From assembly GCA_032622095.1 (NCBI GenBank), contig CP136067.1, forward strand, positions 53,611,899 through 53,675,898: 64,000 nucleotides of DNA, written 5' to 3'. This document shows positions 24,201-32,775 of the stretch, piece after piece. Position 1 is the stretch's first letter. Every line of letters begins with the position of its first letter. This stretch comes from Siphonodentalium dalli. Lineage: Eukaryota > Mollusca > Scaphopoda > Gadilida > Siphonodentaliidae. Below the pieces are notes generated by a model that did not search any database, was not told where the DNA came from, and was given only the letters and a program-made list of their open reading frames with translations. The translations under genes and the position numbers were made by a program.

Positions 24201-27200
24201 TTCGCGACGGCGACTTTAACACTTGCCAGGAAAATGTGTCAGGGATTTAACATATATATATAGCCAAAAAGACTGTTTCTGAGACATGATGTAGTACCGG
24301 TATAGCTATACATGTACCTACCAAGGCATGTTTCGGTTGTGCACGCCTCTCCAATCTTCTTATAGCTTGTTCCCGCGCATATGTTAACTTGCCATGTTAA
24401 CCCAGACGGGCATTCGCATAAGTCGGTATTCGCATTGCAGATCAGTCCGGCGAATGTTATACACTCCTGTGTGTGGGCGCATTCTTTCCCATATGTCTGC
24501 CATTTTTCTTCAATGAGATCAAAATCGTTATGATACGATGCATATTAAAGGGACTCGGTGCCTTCGCAGTGGCTTCATGCGAAAGGCACAAAAGTCCGTA
24601 AAATAACAGACTATCATCAACAATTACATAAACACGAAATGTGCCCCAACGACCCCAGGGTCGAATCCGCTAGTAACCCACACACAAACACACCACTATG
24701 TTCGTTTCTTAAATTTATATAGCTTCATTATGAGTTATTCCCATAACAAACCTGAGTGTATTCGAATTTATTTTCAAAAAATCTGCCGATAAGTTGAGAC
24801 TAGCCCACGCAGCACATTCAGGCAGCCAAATATAAGATTTCCAAGCACTTAGTAACGATAATGTCAGATTTGACACAAAATCAGTCAGAATTTCTCTAGC
24901 CACTGTTTGGCCGATTATATCAAATTTTATTCTCGTTATACATATATGTGCCATAGGTATTAGGATATAACATTGTGCACAGAAATAAAGTTTTATGAAT
25001 AATAACGTAACCTAAATATGTAAATATTTATTTTTAAGAAATGAATGTAATGGGTGTGTGTTATTTGTGGGACACAGCACTGTTGTTCGTGGTACGCATT
25101 GTGTGAACCACGAAGCTGAGTGTATTCGAATTTATTTTCACAAAATCTGCCGAAAATTTTAGACTAGCACACGCAGCACTTTCAGACAGCCAAATATAAG
25201 ATTTCAAAGCACTTAGCAACAATAATGTGATTTATATAAATAACTGACTTCAGATGCAATTCGGCTGAAATATGAAACACGCACAATTATTCTGCTCACC
25301 GCTTTTAGTGATTAGGTCAGATTACGTCAACAATTTGTGACGTCGTGTTACAGTCTGTGTGTTATTTAGGAGATAAACATACCATGTTGAGTTGTACATG
25401 CTGGGATTCGAGCATGAAAACAGTTAAGCCGGCGAGTTCACAAACTGTTTTCATGCTCGAATCCCAGAATGTACAACGAAACAGGGTACGTTTATCTCCA
25501 TTGTAATTCAATCTAGCAAGGAATTTGCACAAAAAAAACTGTATAAAAAGTATCATTTAGTCATTTTCATGACACGAATCGAGACTTTCATTTCGCCGTT
25601 GTCACCGTGCACAAATCATTGGGTTTGTTCATTGCGTTACTCGGAACACTGCTCCGTAACATTTCCTGTGGGCGGGTTGGCTCGTTTCGCTACTCCGTTC
25701 TGCGCCGATGAAATTGTACCGTGGCACATTCAGATTTGATGCACGCTGAAGCGGCCGATGAACGGTATCTATAGACAACAACGCGCGGTGTGCTCGTTTC
25801 GCTACTCGTTCTGCGCCGATGAAATTTGACCGTGCTACATTCAGATTTGATGCACGCTGAAGCGTCGGTGAATCTAAAACGAAAGTTAGCCGCTCTCGGC
25901 CAATCAGAATGCTTGTTTTTAGTGACAAATACTCAATTGAATTACAATGTGGTATTAATCGGGTCACCACTATGTGGTTGACAATTCACCGAACAGGATT
26001 TAATGTAACACAGACGGGCTTTGTAAATATAATTGCATGAATCTCTATACTCTGGCTACGGTCGTTGATATCATATTCCAACATCCCAATACCTAATTTT
26101 TAATAAGCATAAAAACATAACAAAACATACTAAGTCCTAATTATGAGATACTAAGTCCTAATTAGGATATACTATATCCTAATTAGGAGATAGTATTTTT
26201 TGTTAGGTGGCACTAATACGCTTCCATGGAATATGATACCTACTGATGAAGACAGAACATAGATTGGTGGGATGGAATGTAACATATTCTGCTTACTTCT
26301 GCATTTCCCACTCGCAGTGGTGAATGTAGCGTCAGGACATGAGCAGTCCCCTATTTTGCATCCGGGAGTCCGCTTTAAGCAAACCTCACCCAGTGTCCTA
26401 TCACAATCATGGTTGTCTAGACACTGATTACCATGTCCACGAACTGATGAAAAATAAAAACACATTATTAGATTAGATTATACATTACATATGTTCACAA
26501 TAACAACCTCCCTTCTTCATTCTCTGGACGCACCCACTGCAACATTAATCCTTTCTTTACTGATTATATTATCCCATTAACAGTTATACGTTCGAATAGA
26601 ATCGGGAGAGTTTAAACATATTTTATTTGCTCAATGAATAATATAAACATATTCAAGGGCAAAAGGGATTGGATGACAAGTGCTGTCACTTACAATAACA
26701 TCCTCTCCCCATTACCAAAACACTGAATATAAACAAATCAAACGTTAACAAGGGCAAGGACATTATGTTATGACAATATAACTATGTTCAAGGACATGAT
26801 GTTATGACAATATAACTATGTTCAAGTAATGACAACTAACAGTAGAATTGGTGGATTGTTTCATATGTTATGTATAAGAGTAAGAAGAGTGATACAAAAA
26901 AACGCACGATAGAGTGACTGAAATTAAGCAAACGGTAGAGATTGATAGAGGTAGGGGGAGAGGGAGAGAGGGGGATAGTGTGTGTAAGAGAGAGAGGATG
27001 AAGAAATGGGGAGATATAAAGGTATTGCACGTGCATGGTGTCGACAGCTTTACTGGGTTCGATATATATATAATATCAAGGGCGAAATATCACCAATTGT
27101 TAATTCAATTGTTTCTTCAGTTCGCACTACACATTTCAGACGTCGAGATCAAAACGTTTTCTTTAATGCACCGATGCGCGTAATTAAAGATTACAGTATT

Positions 27201-28462
27201 CATATCGTCCCTTATATATATGGGTATATTATATCTGGAGAGGTGTTTACGAAATGTAAGCAGACGACAGAGAGACGAACATATATTACAACTACATAAG
27301 GATTCATATTTATTCAAGTTTGTGGTAAATGTTCAGATATAAGTCCAACAAACGTCACATTACCGTTTGATGAACTTATAATCAAATCAATTATAGAACA
27401 AAAGGGTTAACCGAATGATTTTTGACATTCTGATTGATGAAAGTTTTCGATAGAGCGTCTCCACAAAGGAGGGCGTCACCCATACCCCCTGAATCGTGAA
27501 TACCAGTCGACATAATTCTGCGTACCCGTTAAGACAAAACGAAGTAAAGACATATATAGTAATTCCACACTAACTGGATAATGGTAAACTCTTTGGGAAA
27601 GTAATAACCATACAGTAAGAGGAGTGAGACTGAATTGCATCAAAATATGTCATCTGAGTCGGGGGGGGGGGGTGGGGTGTCATCCCGACACCTGCTTACC
27701 ATCGTGGTACTACCAGAGTAGCATTATGTATATATCAGTAACGCAGTAATTTTGGGGTGGTGGACAGCACGGTGTATGTGTTACAAACTATTATATTGAC
27801 ATATTATTGGTGAAAGTGTTGACTTTTCATGAAATTGGCTTGTGGAATCACAAGTAGTGCATGGTGCATTCTATGACTATATTTTATGTGTCTAACTTTG
27901 AATTTTGAAGCTGAGTAAAACACTTGTATTTCGGCTGATGGACCACCCACAACCCCCGACCTACGTGTCAAAAATTTCACCCGCCGTGTCTGGTTTAAGA
28001 AATAATCCAGTATTCAAAATTTTATTAATTTGGTACCCTAAATTCAATGTATACCAGTGTACTGTTGAGTCTTGAATATTATACATGAAACCCAATTACC
28101 GCGGTTACCAATTAACGGAGAGTGAAACCTGCATACCACGTAAAACTCACAAATCCCGTGTGCCAAAATGGGAGTGCTACCCTTGCAAAACACATGAGAA
28201 ATATCTTGAGCCACACTAGTAAACTGGCAACATTTTCAGGCTCGCTTGCTAAGATTGGAATATAGCCACGACAAATATATATTGCATTATTAATTAAATC
28301 ATGGAATTTGAAGAATTATAGAATTTTCCACTTACCCCTTGCCACGAATAATATTGCCACCAACCACGCTGACAGCTGGAAATACACAAATAGTAAATAT
28401 GTAATGAATTAATTTTTGCCTGAAACGCAACAGAAATTCGTGAACTATATCAAACTCACCAT
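9218..28462 (-). CDS. Eight-exon secreted or membrane-anchored cysteine-rich protein (EB/EGF-like modules)
   Basis: I assembled this gene by eye from splice sites. Exons on the minus strand are 28462-28460 (ATG only), 28375-28336, 26443-26297, 24507-24322, 18904-18782, 17653-17462, 10116-10006 and 9297-9218. Every junction after the ATG has AG/GT borders and is in phase 1; the total is 882 nt (293 aa plus stop). The first residues, MLSAWLVAILFVARV, form a signal peptide. Exons 3 to 7 carry small cysteine-rich segments with CxC spacings such as CKIGDCSCP and CNANTDLCECP, resembling EB or EGF-like modules. The last exon is hydrophobic (TFIVVTIAIVTWDVMIQVW), a possible membrane or GPI-anchor tail. 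A secreted adhesion, receptor-like or venom-like role would be guesswork. A broken P2X7-type gene sits in the intron between exons 4 and 5, so exons 1-4 and 5-8 could instead be two genes; the matching phase argues for one. The gene model is an inference and no transcript was available. Confidence 0.62.
10006..10116 (-). CDS. Exon 7: cysteine-rich module
   Basis: 111 nt ending at a GTAAAT donor. It encodes ATGSKDGGAICQSHDECADG followed by HLCLGCGTGSVDYCTSK, a compact six-cysteine segment like the first half of an EB or Dickkopf-type module. A second in-phase AG lies 6 nt further in (CTACAG), so the exact acceptor is uncertain by two codons. Confidence 0.6.
10117..11422. other. Intron sequence, nothing recognised
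   Basis: Intronic part of the cysteine-rich gene, with a 12-nt C run at 10364-10375. No domain, repeat or RNA gene is evident. Confidence 0.4.
11832..12557 (+). CDS. CR1-like ORF1: SGNH/GDSL-esterase-like protein
   Basis: 241 aa, complete from ATG to stop. Blocks of the SGNH hydrolase fold are recognisable: LLSDSKGRYL with the candidate nucleophile Ser31, LYVWLGTCDLT near residue 98 in the position of the usual GTND block, and YTDGIHPN with Asp228 and His231 completing the triad. Esterase-type ORF1 proteins are known in CR1 and related retrotransposons, where they are thought to help the RNP contact membranes or RNA. The ORF ends 50 nt before the likely ORF2 start. The GTCD block, with Cys where Asn is expected in the oxyanion hole, is unusual. 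No Cys-knuckle or coiled coil is obvious. Confidence 0.65.
   Translation: MSLGKLRKYIGGETEPPKGSQLYTPVLLSDSKGRYLKKELPCRDELTKVQKSITWECEKGRRTGNTTSWIKNNIRRLATCKPDKETTERQIWLYVWLGTCDLTTINGKYISLTSHDNSAADRVIRKLDEIACTTKRRRGNQVTILEVPVYSITSFNKSRHHKNPSEFEEQDKKLVEQIHYLNGKIRELNLSGQTHSPEFTSDLKRHSIVKKKNSQLHRSYYNFNLYTDGIHPNNTLAKYWL
12608..16522 (+). pseudogene. CR1-like ORF2: PHD finger, endonuclease, reverse transcriptase (interrupted)
   Basis: The frame opens with a hydrophobic N-terminus (residues about 10-40), then a second hydrophobic run, LLLLLMSGDVHPHPGP (80-95), like a degenerate 2A motif. A PHD finger follows (C105, C108, C121, C124, H129, C132, C152, C155). The endonuclease starts near residue 240 (LTINCRS, TESWL with Glu273, GDFN at 384-387, later SDHNIV). 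Reverse transcriptase blocks include KAPGPENLPN, YRPVSLTSVPCK, NHGFR, DFSKAFD, SGVPQGTVLGPLLF and FADDCLLY, then the C-terminal YLGVTL and WDPY motifs. A 321-bp element splits DFSK from AFD at 15083-15403. A one-base gain in an A run near 15645 then shifts the frame just before FADD. Removing the inserted element would leave the reading frame continuous at that point. Confidence 0.9.
15083..15403. mobile_element. 321-bp TIR element inside the reverse transcriptase
   Basis: It begins TGCCACCGCAGACGCTACGA and ends with the inverse of TGCCACCGCACACGCTGCGA. The arms run for about 45 bp with two mismatches and include ATTAAAATCGTAAGTGGGG. It is flanked by the 5-bp duplication CTAAG (15078-15082 and 15404-15408), which is present once in the predicted uninterrupted gene (TCT AAG GCA). 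The interior has more GCTACGATT motifs. Five-base duplications fit none of the common superfamilies cleanly; Transib uses five, but the ends differ. Confidence 0.85.
16788..17461. other. Intron remnant with diverged TIR ends
   Basis: The stretch holds a decayed copy of the GTTCGCGCTG-ended element (about 16987-17206) and no gene. Confidence 0.35.
17462..17653 (-). CDS. Exon 6: cysteine-rich module
   Basis: 192 nt, phase 1 to phase 1, with a clear GACTTGCAG acceptor and a GTATTT donor. It encodes LKKGESCSGTDTHPSGTG, then NCAYGTSGG, NCSSDNTCQCLG and a terminal ICK. It has six cysteines and again the TCQC spacing of exon 5. Confidence 0.6.
17967..17978 (+). repeat. Poly-G tract
   Basis: Twelve consecutive G, one of about eleven G or C runs of at least 10 nt in this window. 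Confidence 0.9.
18311..18395 (+). repeat. Half copy of a foldback element
   Basis: About 85 bp (ATGAATGGTAACAAGCCATA, then ACTAAATCCTGAAAAGTTACCC) match the right arm of the foldback at 21744-21904 with roughly 85% identity. The left arm is missing. Confidence 0.55.
18531..18706. mobile_element. Short TTAA-flanked MITE, deletion derivative
   Basis: Flanked by TTAA at 18527-18530 and 18707-18710. Its ends (CCTTTGGCTGGAGATTCC and, inverted, ATTCATGACGGGAGCTGCGC) match those of the element at 7712-8162. One GCATTCTCTTATATATGCGG arm remains and the hairpins are damaged. Length 176 bp. Confidence 0.65.
18782..18904 (-). CDS. Exon 5: short cysteine-containing module
   Basis: 123 nt, phase 1 to phase 1, acceptor AAACAG and donor GTGCGT. 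It encodes ASSGHDEITGQEVSPACSGG followed by TCQCGDTDF and a further Cys. It has only four cysteines, so it is half of a module. A 176-bp TTAA element lies only about 75 bp downstream in the next intron. Confidence 0.55.
18960..20214. other. Intron sequence with one inverted repeat
   Basis: No gene recognised. Near 19832-19895 GTAGATCATGCCATGAAT pairs with ATTCGTGGCATGATCTAC around a GC-rich loop. A related ATTCGTGGCATGATGTAC occurs twice in the 338-bp duplication near 60 kb. Confidence 0.4.
20215..22870. repeat. Field of degenerate ~110-170 bp repeats in both orientations
   Basis: Units containing CATGACTATAAAGCAAAATA, GTCATGTAGGTGCTGG and a G-rich stretch recur at about 20460, 20625, 20725 and 22840 on the plus strand. 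Inverted versions (TTGCTTATTTATAGTCATTAAA, GAGTCAGGGTTTGGGTGG) occur at about 22245, 22400, 22560 and 22690. Identity is low. The P2X7-like exon 2 (21179-21617) and a foldback element (21744-21904) interrupt the field. The origin is unknown. Confidence 0.5.
21744..21904. mobile_element. Foldback element, 161 bp
   Basis: Nearly the whole element is one imperfect inverted repeat: CGACCCCTTAACCACA and GGAAATATGGCTTGT in the left arm pair with CATATTTCGG, GTTACCC and TGTGGTTAAAGGG in the right. No coding capacity. Confidence 0.55.
23129..23345 (+). repeat. Array of AGATCTCAAGA / TCTCGAGAT motifs
   Basis: About ten variants of ATCTCAAGA, ATCTCGAGA and ATATTATCTCG occur in about 200 bp. Many are palindromic, so the segment can fold in many ways. 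No coding frame of note. Confidence 0.5.
24322..24507 (-). CDS. Exon 4: second cysteine-rich module
   Basis: 186 nt, phase 1 to phase 1, acceptor CATTGAAG and donor GTAGGT. The frame reads KWQTYGKECAHTQECITF, then LICNANTDLCECPSG, and ends in ACTTETCL. It carries nine cysteines in an EB/EGF-like arrangement (GKEC..ECI..LIC..LCECP). The acceptor was chosen because it keeps the cysteine frame; the closer AG at GGCAG would shift it. Confidence 0.6.
24752..25232 (+). repeat. Direct repeat of about 119 bp, 361 bp apart
   Basis: Copies at 24752-24870 and 25113-25232 share CTGAGTGTATTCGAATTTAT, CACGCAGCAC and CCAAATATAAGATTTC, with about 88% identity by eye. No function apparent. Confidence 0.65.
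25369..25499. mobile_element. Hairpin MITE, 131 bp
   Basis: Long inverted repeat: GGAGATAAACATACCATGTT and GGGATTCGAGCATGAAAACA in the left arm pair with TGTTTTCATGCTCGAATCCC and GGGTACGTTTATCTCC in the right arm, with a short loop at about 25426-25446. It is intronic in the cysteine-rich gene. Confidence 0.65.
25677..25876 (+). repeat. Two tandem copies of a ~113-bp unit
   Basis: GCTCGTTTCGCTACTC, CGTTCTGCGCCGATGAAAT and ATTCAGATTTGATGCACGCT occur in each copy (from 25680 and 25793). The first copy has a longer spacer. Confidence 0.65.
26297..26443 (-). CDS. Exon 3: first cysteine-rich module
   Basis: The exon starts after TTTTCATCAG and ends at GTAAGC, 147 nt, phase 1 at both ends. It encodes VRGHGNQCLDNHDCDRTL and continues through EVCLKRTPGCKIGDCSCP to a final Cys. 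There are eight cysteines, with the D-x-D-C and CxCP spacings seen in EB-type modules. Confidence 0.65.
26466..28330. other. Intron between exons 2 and 3
   Basis: No gene or clear transposon recognised. It includes a short direct repeat (ATGTTATGACAATATAACTA at 26764 and 26799) and a 12-nt G run at 27661-27672. Confidence 0.45.
28336..28375 (-). CDS. Exon 2: signal peptide of the cysteine-rich gene
   Basis: The preceding exon ends in ATG immediately before a GTGAGT donor (ATG at 28462-28460). This exon follows a TTTCCAG acceptor and ends at a GTAAGT donor. The ATG plus 40 nt gives M followed by LSAWLVAILFVAR and one leftover G. That G joins the TT of exon 3 to make Val. The hydrophobic stretch of about 11 residues is typical of a signal peptide core. 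Confidence 0.6.
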
Positions 28463-28639
28463 TCCTTTAATGCACGAATGGTTTTGTCAACAAATCCGCC
28501 TTTTGGAAGCTGACAATGCGTGTCTAACTTCTTCTCCCCTATAAAGGTTTCTCCAGATATACGCATAATTATCTGTAAAATTGTAACCGATCTTATATAT
28601 AATAGTCACACGTTCGCTGAGTTTGGTCAATGTCGCATA

Positions 28640-29650
28640 TTACGTTACTGAGAATCTCCAAAATGTGCATCAAGTTACCCAGAATCTTAAACTCTCTTCA
28701 AATATTTTAAATTAGTCTTCTTCCCGGGTAACCTAACGCACGTTTTGGCGATCGTTATGTCACTCAGGATCTACACAACGTGCGTTATTATAGCTACCCA
28801 TGATCTCCAAAACGCGCGTCAGGTTACCGGGGATCTAAATAAGACGTGACTTACGTTACCAATGATCTCCAAAAAAACGTTCGTAAGGCTATGTTTTGGA
28901 GATCATGTATAACATACAACGCACGTTTTGGAGATCACGGAATATTTAACGCACGCTTTGGAGATCACGGATTATTTAACGCACGCTTTGGAGATCACGG
29001 ATAATTTAACGCACGCTTTGGAGATCACGGATAATTTAACGCACGTTTGAAGATCACGTATAGCATATAACGCACATTTTGGAGATCACGGATAATTTAA
29101 CGCACGTTTTTAAGATCACGTATAGCATATCACGCACATTTTGGAGATCACGGATAATTTAACGCACGCTTTGGAGATCACGTATAGCATATAACGCACA
29201 TTTTGGAGATCACGGATAATTTAACGCACCTTTTGAAGATCACATATAGCATATAACGCACATTTTGGAGATCACGGATAATTTAACGCACGCTTTGGAG
29301 ATCACGTATAGCATATAACACACATTTTGGAGATCACGGATATAATTTAACGCACGTTTTGAAGATCACGTATAGCATATAACGCACATTTTTGGAGATC
29401 TCACGAGTAACCTATAACGTGAGTTTTAGAGATCACGTATAACATATAACGCACGCTTTGGAGATCACGGATAATTTAACGCACGTTTTAGAGATCACGG
29501 ATTACTTATTCACGTTTTGGAGATCACGGATAACTTAACGCACGTTTTGGAGATCACGTATAACGTGCGTTTCGGGAGCACGTGTTATATATACCTCCTA
29601 TTGTTTTGGATATCCCGGGAATCATAACGCCCGTTATTGGAGATCCCGGA
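28640..29650. repeat. 30-bp minisatellite with an orientation switch
   Basis: From about 28890 to 29600 the plus strand carries roughly 20-25 units like AACGCACGTTTTGGAGATC followed by ACGGATAATTT. Many are arranged as ~60-bp dimers alternating ACGGATAATTT with ACGTATAGCATAT. From 28640 to 28885 the same motif appears inverted (ATCTCCAAAACGCGCG). The array starts only about 180 bp upstream of the ATG exon of the cysteine-rich gene, in its 5' flank. Confidence 0.85.
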
Positions 29651-30503
29651 TAAAAAAATTCAACAGTGACAATTCCATGCCTGAAATTATTCTGATAGTT
29701 TGATTTTCCAACCGATATTTATTGTGGAATATGTTGTTTTCCCGACAAAATGTCTAGTATTTAACTACTTAACAAGCCGTATAGGTCCTTCGTAGTACCT
29801 ATATGTCCTGTAGTGCCAAAGCCATAGGTATACCGAGAAGAATTAGGTTCTATATATTGATATAATACCTAAGCATTTGGTACTAGCGGCGATTTCGGAA
29901 CCAAATATTGACCCACGTGATTGCATCACGTGATGCACGATACATTTGACGTAGACATGGCGGCGTAAGGCACTTGAGGCGATTGAGTTTTTTTTACAGT
30001 ATAAAAATGGACGGAAGACACAAACTAATAGCAGGCTTACACATTTTATGTTGGAATCGCTCTCGGCCTCGGCTTACATGCTGTAGCGTGTGCCCAATTA
30101 GGTACGTCGTTCTCTCGCTGGGGGTATTTAAGATTAGGGAAGTGAACTTCTCGGAAATTCATCAACATATTTTGTGTGTGTGTAGGGTAAAGTTTTCATA
30201 CTTAAATAAAAGGTTTTTGGACCGTCCGAAAAAAAATTACGACTACAAACAGCTATTCGTAATAGTTATCTCTCGTCGTTCATTGTGCGAAAGGTGTCTA
30301 ATATTAGAAATGTTACCGTCTTGTAAATTATACACATTTTTGGAGTTTTATAGTATTGGCCCCAGTGAGTCATACGCAAGGAAAGGGAATATATCTCCAG
30401 ATTCAAATTCTTTATTCACATAAACACTCTCAAGGAGCAGTATGTACAATGTGCATAGTATGTAACACATATAACATGCGAATGGTACATGGATATATGT
30501 ATA
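29651..30503. other. Non-coding flank with a possible orphan exon
   Basis: A candidate exon (about 30035-30099, plus strand) lies between AATAGCAG and GTACGTCG and reads AYTFYVGIALGLGLHAVACA. I do not recognise the protein and see no partner exon. Otherwise nothing is evident. Confidence 0.25.
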
Positions 30504-30817
30504 GAATAGAATAGAATATTTATTGCAATACACCAGACATATAGGCAGTTGCAAGTGACAAAATGAATTAAACTTAAAACATGTAAATACGAACGAAAAT
30601 AAATTGTGTTCAATAACTGTTTGATGCAATGCCAATGCATCGTCATTCAACTACCACCAATAACTTCTCGTGTTTATCACTATAATATACTAAACTTTCA
30701 AAGACCCCCTTCTGAGAAAAAACAACCATGTTGCATACGGTATTTATAATCTTTGCTTCATCATTTCTCATAATCGTTTGAAATTTTTCACTATTGCTCA
30801 TTTAAAAAAATTCACCC

Positions 30818-31339
30818 TTATTTTTCTTGAATATTTCGAAATAGTCTTGCCCTGAGATCAGAGTATGCACTACACTCGATGACAAAATGATATGCAGTTT
30901 CAACACGCGCCTGATCGCACATTGTACACAATCTGTTTTTAACTGGGGTTTTCGGTTGTTTATGTCTACCTTTTTCTATTTCCAAATTGTGATTACTAAT
31001 ACGAAGTCTTGTAAACATTTCTCGCGCTTCGTGGCATCGTGTATGTTCGAGGAAAGGCTCCATTATATACTTATCCTTAATATATCTGTACGTACGAAGC
31101 TTATTTGCTCCAGACGATTTTTCATCATCGTATATATCGCGTATAAATTTCTCGATATGTCTTGATTTCAAATCATTCGCTATATATTTGTCATTTGCAA
31201 TTAGTTTTCCGATGTCATTAACTTTTATGTTATATGTTGCTAAAATTTGCATCCAAGTGTTGGGTAATGTACACTTTAATGATTCAGAGAATGAATCAGA
31301 AAGTATACCTGTATCTTTTATTTGCGAGATTCTATTCAT
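30818..31339 (-). pseudogene. C-terminal domain of the minus-strand LINE ORF2
   Basis: The open segment ends with a knuckle-like CTMCDQARVETAYHFVIEC, then SAYSDLRARLF, a CxxC..H..C pattern that follows the polymerase in many metazoan LINEs. It is separated by a frame break from the upstream domain. Confidence 0.75.
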
Positions 31340-31431
31340 ATATTTGAAAAGCTGAACAATCGCGTCATTGGTTATTGGGAACCGACCTAGCTCGGCTCTA
31401 GAAGCATGGTTAGATGCTTTCTGGTTTATAC

Positions 31432-32637
31432 CTAATATTCGTTATAGAATTTCAGGTGTGCTTGTTCACATGGGTTATTATCAGTACAACGAAAATTTAG
31501 ATCAGTTGACCAAACTTCACAACCGTATAACAGAATGGGTTTAATAATTTTATCGAATAGCTTACATTTTGTACTTAGAGTTAAGTTTATCCGTGACTTT
31601 ATTGACTTTGTTAAGAAATACATAGCTTTGATTGATTTTGAACTTATGTTTTCCTGTGTTTTTTTCATCCTCCCAGTAGAACTTAATGTAACACCTAAGT
31701 ATTTATACTCGTCTGCCATTTCCAATTGTATATCGCCAATATGATATAAAGTATCTGTTTTAACTTTACGTTGTCGAAAGACAATGCATTTTGTTTTTTC
31801 AGAATTTATTTGAAGATTATTATTTATTGCATATTCTTCTAATTTTTTAATACATGTTTGTAAACCACTTTGTGATTCCGAGAACATTACCAAATCATCT
31901 GCAAAAAGGAGATGATTGAGTGAGCGTCCGTTCACAGGATCTGTCAAAATTGAACTTATATAATCTATGAAAACTTTGAATAATGTCGGTGACAAGAACA
32001 CCCTTGTCTAACGCCTGTAGTCGATAGAATTGAGGGACCAATACCGGCAGACGTTTTGACTGAATAATAACTTGAGGCATATAACGAAGATAAAATCTTC
32101 AAAAGTTGCCCGTGTATTCCAATCCTTTTAAGTTTTTCAAATAGTATCGACCTATCTTTGAGTCAAAAGCTTTCCGAAAGTCCACAAACACAGCATAATT
32201 TTAATTGTTTTGTACTTGTTAATTATCGGTCGTAAAATGAACACACTGTCAGTCGTGCTTCGTTGCTTTCTGAATCCAAATTGATTATCACTTATTAGAC
32301 CATTGTCTTCCAAATGGGAATTTATTCTCGTGTTTAAGACCTTATTGAAAAGTTTGCCAAAATTGCTACTAAGAGCAATTGGCCTATAATTATTTGGATC
32401 ATGCCTGTCACCTTTTTTGTGCAATGTTTTTATTTGTGATTCACTCCAAGATCTGGGATAGTGCCCTGATTCTAAAATATGATTGAAAAGCTTTGTAACG
32501 TCATCAATAATAATTGGGACAATTGTCTTCAATAATTCATTTGAAATGTTGTCTGATCCTGAGGATTTCTTATTTTTTAGCTGTTTCAAAGCATTTAATA
32601 TTTCTGAGGACGCCATGGGTTTGTCGCTGAGGGGCAC
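31432..32637 (-). pseudogene. Reverse transcriptase of the minus-strand LINE
   Basis: The first frame (32637-32152) has KNKKSSGSDNISNELLK, LHKKGDRHDPNNYRPIAL and NQFGFRKQRSTTDSV. It breaks near the AFD block; a second frame (32001-31432) resumes with FKVFIDYISSIL, LLFADDLVMF (active-site DD) and YKYLGVTLSS. The loss of continuity means no functional enzyme. Confidence 0.85.
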
Positions 32638-32775
32638 TTTTACGTTATACGGTGGTAATAATTCATTCGATGGACTATTTACTCTTGGACATAGTAACTG
32701 TTTGAAAAATTCAACAGTTTCATCTGGATTTAAATTATCAGAGCTATCTTTTTTCGACCGAAGACTGTTTATTAT

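Noticed and set aside
24240-24310. Possible tRNA or small RNA
   Set aside because: No cloverleaf could be drawn by eye, and no A/B box pair was found here or elsewhere. A covariance search would decide.
28640-29650. CRISPR-like array
   Set aside because: The 30-bp units abut each other without unique spacers, and the context is eukaryotic. It is a minisatellite.
29974-30423. 149-aa plus-strand frame as a gene
   Set aside because: It runs through a good donor site (GTACGT), has no recognisable domain and ends in the LINE 3' flank. Only a short internal exon seems possible.
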